DNA of 64,000 bases. It comes from an uncultured Clostridium sp. (lineage in GTDB: Bacteria > Bacillota > Clostridia > Lachnospirales > Lachnospiraceae). The notes under the pieces are model-generated. The model was not told where the DNA came from and did no database searches. It saw nothing but the letters and a program-made list of their open reading frames with translations. The translations under genes and the position numbers were made by a program. Shown here in pieces: positions 42,384 through 51,567 of the stretch. Each line of letters begins with the position of its first letter. Within the stretch, counting starts at the first letter, position 1. Location of the stretch: assembly GCA_900549235.1 (NCBI GenBank), contig URNT01000011.1, forward strand, positions 24,325 to 88,324. Direction: 5' to 3'.

Positions 42384-44130
42384 TATTATATACTCCCGTC
42401 ATGGCGCCTGTAAAGCGCTTTCCTTTTTTTAGTCCTTCGGAACAGAGGCAGGTTACCTGATCCAGTGCAGCAAACAGGGTGTCATTTAAGTAAAACTCCC
42501 TTACCAGTCCCCTGGTTTCTACTCTCAGGCCCACCGAACCGCCTGCTGTGCCGGCCGGCCCCTCTGTTACCCGTGTGTATTGATCGTCAATATATTCCAT
42601 TACATAGGCCCGTTCCCCTGAAATACCAAATTTAATATAGGTATTTTCATCATAATACAGGGTCATGCCTGCATCCTCAAAGCCGTCCCCCTCCAGCGCC
42701 TCCATCTCAAAGCTGTCGGTAAAGGAAAATGCCGGCTGGCGCTTTAAAAGAAGGCTCCTGCAGTCCGGATCCTTAAGATCCAGTCCCTGGCCACGGATCA
42801 GCAGCCTTCCATCCGCCTCCGTCCTTATAAGAGAGGGCTCGATGGTGCGGGGACAGAGCCAGCCTCCGTAAGGAAGACTTTCCTCCTGCTCGCCTGCTGC
42901 CATCTTCTCCGGAAATGGCAGAGGTGCCATATAGGAGGGCCCCCTGCGCCGGTTCACCAGAGGCCAGCCGTCAGCCGTCCAGGTAATCTCATCCAGACAG
43001 GTCTCCCTGCCTAAAAATCCCCAGGCCCCGTCATAGAGACGGGAAGCCAGATAGACCATATACCAGCGTCCATCCGGTGTGCTTACCGGCTTTCCATGGC
43101 CGCAGCACTGAATGGCTCCGGCAGAATCCTTCTGGGTCATAATAGGATTGTAGGGGCAGTCCTCATAAGGCCCTCTTAAGTTTCTGGAACGGGCCACCGT
43201 AATCTTATGGCCTATGCCGGTGCCCCCTTCCGCCAGAAAGCAATAATACCAGCCGTCTTTTTTAAGAAGATGGGGCCCTTCGGGCCCATGCTTATCCCAG
43301 CCGTACCAGATCAGCTCCGGCTCCGATAAGCAGGTTTTCCCGTCAGGAGAAATTTCCATGAGCCTGGCCCCACGATTTAAGAGCATATAGGTTTTCCCAT
43401 CATCATCATGGAAAATAGACGGGTCAATGCCCCGGACCGGATGAAGAACCGGCTCCTCATAGGGCCCCTCCGGCTTTCTCGACCGGGTTACCATCTGAAG
43501 CTGGATACAGGGGGCGTCATCATTTAACCGGAGGGTGGCGCAGACGGTAAACCAGCCGTCATGGTAGCTGATGTCCGGGGCCCAGAAGCCTCTGCCTCCG
43601 GATAAGGGGCCCAGATGCTCCCTGGCCCAGTTCGGATCAGTCATCACATAGCCGATCACCTTCCAGTGTACCAGATCCCTGGAATGGGACACCGGGATTC
43701 CTGGAAAGTAGATAAAACTGGAGTTGACCATATAGTAGTCCTCTCCCACCCGGACGATACTGGGATCCGGATACATCCCCCGCAGTATCGGATTCCGGTA
43801 GCAGGACTCATAGGAAAAGCCGCATACCTGCTCAAAATATTCCTCCAGCCGGCGGCCCTTTTCTCCCATGCTGCGGACAAGGTCAAAGGGGGTGATCAGT
43901 TCCTTGTTGGCCCAGGCCGGATCCAGACCACACCGTTCCACCAGGAAACGTACCAGCTCTGTATTGCCGCTGTGAACCGCGTAGTGGAGAAGGCTGTTTC
44001 CCTCCTGATCGCAGGTTTCCATATGGAAGGAATAATCAGCCAGAACCTTTATCCTTGGCAGATCCCCTTCCAGAGCCGCCTGGAAGGCTTCCTCAGCTAT
44101 TTCTTTTGTGGCGGATGTGAATGAAATCAT
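42340..44130 (-). CDS. GH43 family glycosidase with N-terminal ankyrin repeats
   Basis: A 596-residue cytoplasmic enzyme. Residues about 10-95 are ankyrin-like (EEAFQAALEGDLPRIKVLA, then GNSLLHYAVHSGNTELVRFL). The five-blade GH43 domain follows: base aspartate in MYPDPSIVR near 118, helper aspartate in GIDPSIFHD near 240 and acid glutamate in GPEGPHLLKK near 287. The C-terminus is a lectin-like beta-sandwich. Expected activity is arabinofuranosidase or xylosidase on pectin side chains. Ankyrin plus GH43 is an uncommon join. The ATG at 44130 has GGGGGG just upstream and overlaps the previous GH43 gene by 38 bases; the much longer open frame is not used. Confidence 0.88.
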   Translation of the reverse strand: MISFTSATKEIAEEAFQAALEGDLPRIKVLADYSFHMETCDQEGNSLLHYAVHSGNTELVRFLVERCGLDPAWANKELITPFDLVRSMGEKGRRLEEYFEQVCGFSYESCYRNPILRGMYPDPSIVRVGEDYYMVNSSFIYFPGIPVSHSRDLVHWKVIGYVMTDPNWAREHLGPLSGGRGFWAPDISYHDGWFTVCATLRLNDDAPCIQLQMVTRSRKPEGPYEEPVLHPVRGIDPSIFHDDDGKTYMLLNRGARLMEISPDGKTCLSEPELIWYGWDKHGPEGPHLLKKDGWYYCFLAEGGTGIGHKITVARSRNLRGPYEDCPYNPIMTQKDSAGAIQCCGHGKPVSTPDGRWYMVYLASRLYDGAWGFLGRETCLDEITWTADGWPLVNRRRGPSYMAPLPFPEKMAAGEQEESLPYGGWLCPRTIEPSLIRTEADGRLLIRGQGLDLKDPDCRSLLLKRQPAFSFTDSFEMEALEGDGFEDAGMTLYYDENTYIKFGISGERAYVMEYIDDQYTRVTEGPAGTAGGSVGLRVETRGLVREFYLNDTLFAALDQVTCLCSEGLKKGKRFTGAMTGVYNNGKNLICWRQHSRI

Positions 44131-45634
44131 ATTCCCCCCAGCCTCCTGTTTCCAGATTTTTACGGTTGGATGCCCACAGGCACAGCTTAGCGCCGGTCCA
44201 GGTTCCCTTTGACAGAGAAAAGCTCCTGTCCGCGCTTTCATACAGAAGGCCGTCCCTGGAAAAATAGAAGCGGTATGTCTTATCTTCCTCAAGTACCATA
44301 CGGAGCCAGAGAACATTTCCCTCCCATAATATAGAAGAAACAAGTCCCTCCGCCGCCTCTCCCTCAAATTCCTTTCCTGTTACAAGCCCTTCATAAAGCC
44401 TGAGCCAGGTCTGCCCCTCTGCTCTTTCCAGGCCCATAAAGGCATACCGGTGACCTGTCATGCCAAGAACCGCCATTTCTCCTTCTGAGGGGCCCTCCGG
44501 GCCTGTAAGCTCCAGACGTACCTCTGCGGTCCATGCCTCAGACTGAGGGATCTGAGTCAGTACATTTGGGGCATACCAGAGAAGATTTTCCCGGCTTGGA
44601 TTTGGCAGGCAGCAAAGCTTTAAGGAGCCGGGCTTTCCGGTCCGGATATAAAATTCCTCCCTGGGATTGGCCTGCCACTGCCACTGCAGTCCCGGCCGTT
44701 CCTCCTCAAATTCATCGGAATCCGCGATCCGGTAATGGGGTGCTTCCTCTACAGGCATCCCCCACTCCGCCACCGGTTCTCCAATCCCGTCGCCGTTCAG
44801 CTCACAGCCGATAAAGGGCCAGCCCTCCTGAAAGCACATGGGCTGAAGGTGGACAATCCGCCCCAGCTCATTTACATCCTGGAAATGAAGAAACCAATCA
44901 GTCCCCTCCGGCGTATCCACCCAGGCGCCCTGGTGCGGGCCGTTGATGGCGGTATTTCCCTGATGCATGACAATCTTATATTCATAGGGTCCCTGAATCT
45001 GTCTGGAACGAAGAGCTGACTGCCAGCCTGTGGCAACACCACCGGAAGGCATCAGGATATAGTACCAGCCATCCTTTTTATACATCTTCGGCCCTTCTGT
45101 CGTAGGCGCCAGCTGGGTACCGTCAAAAATCACTGCAGGTTCGCCTAGCAGCCTGGTGCAGTCCGGATCCATTTCCACCAAGGCCAGACGGTGCTTGATG
45201 CCGCAGCGGCTTCTGGCGTAGGCAAAGACCATATAGGCCCTTCCATCCTCATCCCAGAAGGGACAGGGATCGATCCAGCCTTTGGACTCACAAAGGCAGT
45301 TCAAGGTAAAGGTTCCATAGGGATCCTTTGATCTTGCTACAAAGATACCCTCATCCGGCAGGGGGATAAACACTCTGAATTCCCCATCCTGATAGCGGAT
45401 GGAGGGAGCCCAGGTCCCGGAGCCGTGTGAGGGAAGGTCATACTTGTCAAAGGGAAGGCGGGGCACGCAGTAATTAATGATCTCCCAGTGCACCAGATCC
45501 CTTGAATGAAGGAGAGGCACCCCCGGAAGATATGTAAACGAAGATGCCACCATGTAATAGTCTTCTCCGACCCGGATCGCGTCCGGGTCAGAGTAGTCTG
45601 CGTATAAAATTGGATTCTTATAGGTCTTGACCAT
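44093..45634 (-). CDS. GH43 family glycosidase
   Basis: A 513-residue glycosidase, paralogue of the next gene but without ankyrin repeats. The triad is visible: DYSDPDAIR near residue 14, GWIDPCPFW near 138 and TEGPKMYKK near 199. After the propeller, from about residue 315, comes a beta-sandwich domain. Arabinofuranosidase or beta-xylosidase activity is likely. It has no signal peptide. It starts 16 bases after the importer permease gene. Confidence 0.9.
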   Translation of the reverse strand: MVKTYKNPILYADYSDPDAIRVGEDYYMVASSFTYLPGVPLLHSRDLVHWEIINYCVPRLPFDKYDLPSHGSGTWAPSIRYQDGEFRVFIPLPDEGIFVARSKDPYGTFTLNCLCESKGWIDPCPFWDEDGRAYMVFAYARSRCGIKHRLALVEMDPDCTRLLGEPAVIFDGTQLAPTTEGPKMYKKDGWYYILMPSGGVATGWQSALRSRQIQGPYEYKIVMHQGNTAINGPHQGAWVDTPEGTDWFLHFQDVNELGRIVHLQPMCFQEGWPFIGCELNGDGIGEPVAEWGMPVEEAPHYRIADSDEFEEERPGLQWQWQANPREEFYIRTGKPGSLKLCCLPNPSRENLLWYAPNVLTQIPQSEAWTAEVRLELTGPEGPSEGEMAVLGMTGHRYAFMGLERAEGQTWLRLYEGLVTGKEFEGEAAEGLVSSILWEGNVLWLRMVLEEDKTYRFYFSRDGLLYESADRSFSLSKGTWTGAKLCLWASNRKNLETGGWGEYDFIHIRHKRNS

Positions 45635-45650
45635 GTTGTCTGTCTCCTTA

Positions 45651-46490
45651 TTACTCCTTTACAGCACCGATGTTCACGCCCTGGATGAAATATTTCTGGC
45701 AGAACGGATAGATGATCACGAAGGGAAGGATAGCTACGATAACAGCAGCATTCTTCACTGTGTTCTCTGTGGCGCTTCCCACTGCTGAAGGCAGATCGCT
45801 TCCCATAATCAGGGAACGGAGCTTCATCTGGAAATTATACAGGTTTTCATTGGTAATGTAAAGCTTGTAATTGGTATAATCATTCCAATACTGTACAGCA
45901 AACATCAGGCCGATGGCAGTCAGCGCTGCCTTGGAGAGTGGAAGCACGATCTTAAAGAAGGTGCCCATAGGAGAACATCCGTCGATCTGCGCAGACTCAA
46001 AGAGGCTGGCAGGAATGCCCTCAAAGAAGTTTCTCATCAGTACCAGGTTGTATACGTTGATTGCCGGCAGAAGGATAACCACCCATAAGGTATTGGTCAG
46101 TCCCAGGGCCTTCATAACCAGGTAGGTAGGAATCATACCACCGTTGAAGATCATGGTAAACAGAAGGAAGTTTGCCAGCAGCTTACGTCCGGGCATATTC
46201 CACTGGATCAGTACATAAGCGCCCAGGGTAGAGATGGCCAGTCCTGCAAAGGTTCCTGAAATGGTTGTCAGACAGGAGATCAGGAAAGGCTGGAACAGGG
46301 TTGGGTTGGTAAATACGGAAATATATCCGTCCAGTCCGAACTGCTCCGGCAGAAGCTTCATACCATAAGCAGTCTTAAGATCCAGGGAGTCGATCAGTAC
46401 CTTATAAATCGGGATCAGCATGATCAGGCTGATCAGAATAAACAGGATTACGACTACTACATCAAACGCCGTTAATTTTTTCTTTTTCAT
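45651..46490 (-). CDS. Carbohydrate ABC permease, LplC/YesQ type
   Basis: A 279-residue inner-membrane subunit of a CUT1-type oligosaccharide importer, with six hydrophobic segments. The ATPase-contact loop FESAQIDGCSPMGTFFKIVLP lies near residue 165. It pairs with the permease encoded just upstream; together with the lipoprotein receptor they resemble B. subtilis LplABC/YesOPQ, which handle pectin-derived oligosaccharides. Confidence 0.93.
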   Translation of the reverse strand: MKKKKLTAFDVVVVILFILISLIMLIPIYKVLIDSLDLKTAYGMKLLPEQFGLDGYISVFTNPTLFQPFLISCLTTISGTFAGLAISTLGAYVLIQWNMPGRKLLANFLLFTMIFNGGMIPTYLVMKALGLTNTLWVVILLPAINVYNLVLMRNFFEGIPASLFESAQIDGCSPMGTFFKIVLPLSKAALTAIGLMFAVQYWNDYTNYKLYITNENLYNFQMKLRSLIMGSDLPSAVGSATENTVKNAAVIVAILPFVIIYPFCQKYFIQGVNIGAVKE

Positions 46491-46501
46491 CTTCTCTCCT
46501 C

Positions 46502-47458
46502 CTATACAATACCTCTGCCCCGCACCTTATAGCTTGCGCGGTTGCACAGCAGAACCAGGATACATCCTACAACAGACGCGGTCACGCTCACAGCTGTGGT
46601 GTAGCCAAAGTCAGGAAGGGCGCCGGAGTTGAAGGTCTGGGTATAAATGTAGGTCTGAAGAACGTCAGCCTTCTGCATAACAGCGTCATTCTGCAATACG
46701 AATACAGACTCAAACAGGTTCATTACCTTAGCAAGGTTCAGGATCAATACAGTGATAATGGTATTGGACAGAGCCGGCAGGGTAATATAGCGGATCTGGT
46801 TCCAGCGGCCCGCACCGTCCATAGAAGCGGCCTCATAAAGCTCCGGGTTAATACCGGACAGAGTCGCCATAAAGATGATGGTGCCCCAGCCTGTGTCCTT
46901 CCAGATATTGATCATATAGAACATGGATCTCCACCATTCCTTATCGCCCAGGAAGTAGATTCCCTCATCAACGATACCCAGCTTAACCAGGATGGCATTG
47001 ACCAGACCTGCGTCACTTGGGGAAAGGATCAGGGTGAATACAGAAGCTGTAACGACCCATGACATGAAGTGGGGCAGGTAAACGATGGTCTGGGTTGCTT
47101 TTTTGAACTTCATAAAACGAAGCTCATTTAACAGGATAGAAATCGCAACTGCCATAAAGGTATTTAACAGAAGCTTTACCACACTTAAGATCAGGGTGTT
47201 CCCGAAGGCGCTCCAAAAGCCCGGCATAGAGAACATACGCTCAAAGTTTGCAAGTCCGATGAACTCAGGAGCCTTGATTCCCTTGTAGCTGAACAGGGAA
47301 TACCGCACACCCAGCATAGGCAGATAATGGAATACCAGTGCGAATATGAAAACCGGTATAAACATCATGTAGAAGCCTTTATAATATCGAAGCTGGGCTG
47401 CCAGAGATTTTTTATGTACAATCACTCCGTTCTGGGAGCTGGATGTATCTTTACTCAT
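46502..47458 (-). CDS. Carbohydrate ABC permease, LplB/YesP type
   Basis: A 318-residue inner-membrane subunit of the same importer, with six hydrophobic segments. The coupling loop LYEAASMDGAGRWNQIRYIT falls near residue 215. The ATG at 47458 is chosen because GGAGG lies 8 bases upstream; an in-frame ATG 15 bases earlier overlaps that site. It lies between the receptor and the second permease. Confidence 0.93.
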   Translation of the reverse strand: MSKDTSSSQNGVIVHKKSLAAQLRYYKGFYMMFIPVFIFALVFHYLPMLGVRYSLFSYKGIKAPEFIGLANFERMFSMPGFWSAFGNTLILSVVKLLLNTFMAVAISILLNELRFMKFKKATQTIVYLPHFMSWVVTASVFTLILSPSDAGLVNAILVKLGIVDEGIYFLGDKEWWRSMFYMINIWKDTGWGTIIFMATLSGINPELYEAASMDGAGRWNQIRYITLPALSNTIITVLILNLAKVMNLFESVFVLQNDAVMQKADVLQTYIYTQTFNSGALPDFGYTTAVSVTASVVGCILVLLCNRASYKVRGRGIV

Positions 47459-47487
47459 AACATTTTCCTCCATTTTATATCTTACCG

Positions 47488-49035
47488 TTATTCAGACAGC
47501 TTGTTCAGGGACTCTACGATCATGTTTGACCACTTAAGACCCTGATCTTTTTCAAAGCGCTGGTAAGCTTCCTCTACAGAGATGCCCTGTACGACCACAT
47601 CAGCCACGATGGAACGCTTTAAGGTAGTCAGGTCACCATTGTAGGTAGCCATCTCTGAAGTGGACGGAACCATAAGAGCCTGCTTACAGTTTGCATTAAA
47701 GATTTCCTGAGATACCTTTGCTGCCTCTGCTACAGAATTGATACCTGGATCGTTCTCCCAGGATACGATGGACAGAGTCGGGTCCATATGGCCCTTTGTA
47801 TACTGTGTTCCCGGTTTGTCAAGACTCTCAAGTCCGTGGAACTGTCCTTCCTCATAGGTATTGCCGCAGACAGTCTCTGCCTTTGTAGACCAGTGAACCC
47901 CTTCTACGCCGTAGGTCCAAAGAGTCTGCATCTCTCCGCCGTCCATCATAGACTCAATAAAGTATTTGTAGACAGCTTCCGGATACTTGCAGGAGTTGGT
48001 AATACACCAGATAGCAGGAGTACGTTCTACATAATTTCCCAGCTCCTTGATCGGAGGCAAAGCGATCAGCTCATCATCCAGGCCATTCTTTGCCAGGTTG
48101 CTTCTTAAGTTCTCGCCCCAGGTTCCAGCCCAGTAAGTAAATACGCCGCATTTATCCTCGTAAAACTTGTTACGCACATCACTGGTACCGTTTGTTAGAG
48201 TTTCCTTATCTATATAGCCCTTTTCGTAGGCATCTCTTAAGCGGAGAAGAGCATCTTTAAAGTTATCCTCCAAAAATCCGTCATACCACTGTCCGTTTTC
48301 ATCCTTTGTAAAGGAAGGATAAGCATCCTGATAAAATTCAGGCAGATAGTTAACATATGGGCTTTCCTCACCTACAAAGCCGGCTGCGGAAAGTGCATAG
48401 GTATCGCCGTTTACACCATTTCCGTCTGGATCGCCCTCTGTAAATGCCTTAAGCATATTCAGGTACTCATCATAAGTCGTAGGAACATCCAGGCCGCAGT
48501 TATCCAGCCACTTCTTCTTTACATAGGTAATACAGCCGCCGCCGCGGTTAACCGGCAGACCATAAAGCTTACCGTCAATACGCACACTGTCGATAACATC
48601 CTCACCAGTCAGCCTGCCGGATTTCTTCAGATCTGAGTTTTCAAAGGTCTCTGTCATATCCCACAGAGCGCCTTCCTCTGCGTATCCAGTATAATAGGTA
48701 GAACTGAGAATGATTACATCGGGCCAGCTCTTCTCGCCGGAAGCAAAGGTCTGACCTACTACATCATAATAGGCGCTGTGATCCGGCTGGATAAATTCGA
48801 TGTCAATACCTGTAAGCTCTTCCCATTTCTTCTCAAATTCATCTCGTCCGTTCCGCTTGGTGAAAACCGTACCGTCAACCATTGCTGTGATCTTCTCCGG
48901 CTTTACCAGCTCACCATCTGCTGTATACTTTTCTACTGGCTCAGACTGAGCGCTTTCACCGCAGCCTCCTAATAAAGAAGCAGCCATGACTGCCGCAGTA
49001 CCAAGGACTGCTGCCCTCTTCCATCTTCTTTTCAT
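47488..49035 (-). CDS. Extracellular solute-binding lipoprotein of the sugar importer
   Basis: A 515-residue family 1 binding protein of the LplA/YesO type. The signal peptide ends in SLLGGC, lipidated cysteine about residue 25. The large lobe structure and length suit an oligosaccharide ligand, likely a rhamnogalacturonan or arabinan fragment given the operon. The ATG at 49035 has GGAGG 7 bases upstream; the longer frame has no ribosome site. It is the first gene of a nine-gene operon running to 38190. Confidence 0.93.
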   Translation of the reverse strand: MKRRWKRAAVLGTAAVMAASLLGGCGESAQSEPVEKYTADGELVKPEKITAMVDGTVFTKRNGRDEFEKKWEELTGIDIEFIQPDHSAYYDVVGQTFASGEKSWPDVIILSSTYYTGYAEEGALWDMTETFENSDLKKSGRLTGEDVIDSVRIDGKLYGLPVNRGGGCITYVKKKWLDNCGLDVPTTYDEYLNMLKAFTEGDPDGNGVNGDTYALSAAGFVGEESPYVNYLPEFYQDAYPSFTKDENGQWYDGFLEDNFKDALLRLRDAYEKGYIDKETLTNGTSDVRNKFYEDKCGVFTYWAGTWGENLRSNLAKNGLDDELIALPPIKELGNYVERTPAIWCITNSCKYPEAVYKYFIESMMDGGEMQTLWTYGVEGVHWSTKAETVCGNTYEEGQFHGLESLDKPGTQYTKGHMDPTLSIVSWENDPGINSVAEAAKVSQEIFNANCKQALMVPSTSEMATYNGDLTTLKRSIVADVVVQGISVEEAYQRFEKDQGLKWSNMIVESLNKLSE

Positions 49036-49078
49036 TCGTTTCCCTCCGTTCGTAAATTTCGTATGCTTGAGTAACTTC

Positions 49079-49107
49079 AATTTAGCACGACATACATTCT
49101 TTATCAA
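49079..49107 (-). promoter_or_regulatory. Promoter of the rhamnogalacturonan-type operon
   Basis: Minus strand TTGATA (49107-49102), 17 bases, TAAATT (49084-49079) with an upstream TGC extension. It lies divergent from the AraC gene, whose product is the likely activator. Confidence 0.65.
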
Positions 49108-49271
49108 CGGCTAAAATTTCATATGACTGTGCACATTTCACCAAAACACCTGCTTTACAGAAGAAAATGGATGAATATATGCTGACAGCTAGGATTCAGA
49201 TACAAAATCAGATTCTGCACCATGAAACGTACATTTTTTATGGTCAACATCTATTTTTTACGCTAAGGGTA

Positions 49272-49301
49272 TTGATTTTTAGAGAAGGATTGTATTATAA
49301 T
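49272..49301 (+). promoter_or_regulatory. Promoter of the AraC/YesS-like regulator
   Basis: TTGATT (49272-49277), 18 bases, TATAAT (49296-49301). Only 7 bases separate the -10 from the ATG, so the transcript probably begins at or next to the start codon. Confidence 0.6.
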
Positions 49302-49308
49302 TCACATT

Positions 49309-51567
49309 ATGAAACGATTTGCATCCTTATCTTTTAAAAACAGACTTACAATTTCATACAGCCTGATCCTGGTGCTGATGCTGATCGGAACCGCCTTCTT
49401 TTATCACGCATCCTACCGGCGCATTGAAAGGGAGCTGGACCGGCAGACCATCACAGGAGTCTCCTCTTCCATCCGCCAGATCGATCATATGTTAGAGCAG
49501 GTTCATGCCGCAGGCATCCGCCTTTCTTCCAGTACCCGCTTTAAGGCCCTGTCTGATTCCACAGGTACAGATAAGGCCTCCTTTTCCTATGCCGCCTACC
49601 AGATGCAGGACGAGCTGCGGTACATACTGCCCTCGGAACTGCTGGTGGAGAATGGAGACTTCTTTATTTATATGGAAAACAGCGGTTATGTCTTTTCTTC
49701 CACCTTCTTTTCGGAACTGAAACTTTTGGAAAAAGCAGGCTCGGAATACTCAGAGCTGGCCCGCTTCGCTGCTTCTAAAGAACTGATGAAGCCTGAAAAT
49801 TGGCGGCGTTTTATACCGCTTACATCTTCCCAGGGTTATACAGACAGCTATCTTTATATCTGTCCCATCAACAATTCCCTTCTTGCCCTCGGCGAAGATG
49901 TGAAAAGTATTCTCTGTCTCCGTCTGGATGCTTATGCCCTTACCTCTCTTTTTGATGAACTGGCAGGCTCCGAGGAATACGGCGTATACGCCATGGATAC
50001 AGAAGGGCGGGATACCCTCTCTCTTACTGGAAAGGAGGGGATTTCTCCGGCAGAGCCTCAGAACTTAAGCCAGCTCCCCTATAACCAGGGATCTGCCGTA
50101 TTCCATGAGGGAACGGCTCGTTTGAGCGCCTTTTCTGTTCCCTCTGATTATAACAGCTGGGTTTATTATTTCGTCCAGCCAGCCTCCTCTGCCTACTCCT
50201 CGGCAGACGGCTATCAGAAGCTGGCCCTGGGAATCGTAGGCCTGACGGTACTTTTAGAGCTTGGATTTATCCTCCTTCTCTCTGCTTACAACAGTAAACC
50301 CGTAGCCAGGCTCCATGACGAGCTGGAAAACCAGGCGGCTCTTGCCACGACACTGAACACCATGGTAGAAAAGAGCCGGCCTCTGGTGTCTGAGTCCTAT
50401 ACCAGACGGCTCATGGAAGGCAGCATCACCACCAATGAACAGATGGCGCAGATTGCCGAAGAGCTGGGACTGAACCGGGAAGGCGTCCATTTCCAGGTTT
50501 TTTACGCCGAGGTTTCCCCCCGCCACGCCTCCAGGCTCAGCGCGGAGGATTTAAAGCTCTGCATACAGAATTATGATATTCTGGTGAGGGAGGCGTTGAA
50601 CCGGTATTTCCCTGACACAGGCTATATTTACAAGCCCAGGGATGCGGTATTTGCCTGCCTTGTGGCCGCTTCCTCAGCCCTTTCCACAGAAGAAGCCACC
50701 CAGCACTCCATCCAGCTGTTTTTTGAGCTTCACAATGAACTGGCGAAACGGTATGAGATCGAGATCACAGCCGGCTTTGGCAGCTGCTGCGAGATTATTT
50801 CTTATATATGGAGATCCTATCAGGAGGCAAAGGATGCCCAGTCTCTTACCTCCTCGGAGCGGTGCGCGGCCAGCTACTATGAGCTTGCCGCTTCCAGTGA
50901 CGTCTATTATTTCCCCGAAAGCCTGGCAGTCCAGCTTGGAGGCTTTATCTCCACTGGAAGCAGCCACCAGGTAGAGGAGGTATTCCGTCAGTTAAAGGAA
51001 GAGAATTTTCACAAACGGCTTCTCTCCCACACCCAGCTCCGCTGGCTGATTGCAGATGTCCGGGGAACCATTTTCAGGAAACGGCGTTCCATGGATCGGG
51101 ATCTTGCGGATACGCCTGAAAAGAAGGAGCGGCTGGATCTGATCGACCGCCAGTTTGAGGGCGAGATCGGACTGGACACCTTAGAGTCCATCGCCCTGCA
51201 GCTGTGCAGCTTTTATGATTCCGACAGCGATTCCAATGAGCTGATCATCCGGATCCAGGATTATATCAACCGAAATTACGGAGATCCCTCTCTCTCACTG
51301 TCCAAAATTTCAGAGGAATTTCATATATCAGAGAACTATTTCAGTTTCCTGTTTAAGAAGGAGGTTTCGGAAAATTTCTCTACCTATCTTGAAAAGCTCC
51401 GTATGGCAAAAGCAAAAGAGCTGGTAATGGAGTCCACTACCAGCATCTCTGAGCTTTATCAATATGTAGGTTATAACAACGCAGCTTCCTTCCGCCGTGT
51501 ATTTAAGAAAAATTTCGGCGTATCCCCCCGCGAAATGAGGGATAAGGCGGCTTCCGGAAAGGGCTAA
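49309..51567 (+). CDS. AraC family regulator with membrane sensor (YesS-like)
   Basis: A 752-residue one-component sensor-regulator. Membrane segments at about 13-35 and 302-325 enclose an extracellular sensor domain. A cytoplasmic middle region leads to an AraC DNA-binding domain at about 645-745, with KISEEFHISENYFSFLFKK and YVGYNNAASFRRVFKKNFG. Length and layout match B. subtilis YesS, activator of rhamnogalacturonan genes. It is divergent from the nine-gene operon. No ribosome site precedes the ATG. Its stop overlaps that of the convergent GH28 gene by 2 bases. Confidence 0.9.
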   Translation: MKRFASLSFKNRLTISYSLILVLMLIGTAFFYHASYRRIERELDRQTITGVSSSIRQIDHMLEQVHAAGIRLSSSTRFKALSDSTGTDKASFSYAAYQMQDELRYILPSELLVENGDFFIYMENSGYVFSSTFFSELKLLEKAGSEYSELARFAASKELMKPENWRRFIPLTSSQGYTDSYLYICPINNSLLALGEDVKSILCLRLDAYALTSLFDELAGSEEYGVYAMDTEGRDTLSLTGKEGISPAEPQNLSQLPYNQGSAVFHEGTARLSAFSVPSDYNSWVYYFVQPASSAYSSADGYQKLALGIVGLTVLLELGFILLLSAYNSKPVARLHDELENQAALATTLNTMVEKSRPLVSESYTRRLMEGSITTNEQMAQIAEELGLNREGVHFQVFYAEVSPRHASRLSAEDLKLCIQNYDILVREALNRYFPDTGYIYKPRDAVFACLVAASSALSTEEATQHSIQLFFELHNELAKRYEIEITAGFGSCCEIISYIWRSYQEAKDAQSLTSSERCAASYYELAASSDVYYFPESLAVQLGGFISTGSSHQVEEVFRQLKEENFHKRLLSHTQLRWLIADVRGTIFRKRRSMDRDLADTPEKKERLDLIDRQFEGEIGLDTLESIALQLCSFYDSDSDSNELIIRIQDYINRNYGDPSLSLSKISEEFHISENYFSFLFKKEVSENFSTYLEKLRMAKAKELVMESTTSISELYQYVGYNNAASFRRVFKKNFGVSPREMRDKAASGKG

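Noticed and set aside
44131..44367. A 79-residue N-terminal extension of the ankyrin-GH43 protein
   Set aside because: It overlaps the upstream GH43 gene, is Arg/Cys-rich and has no ribosome site, whereas 44130 does.
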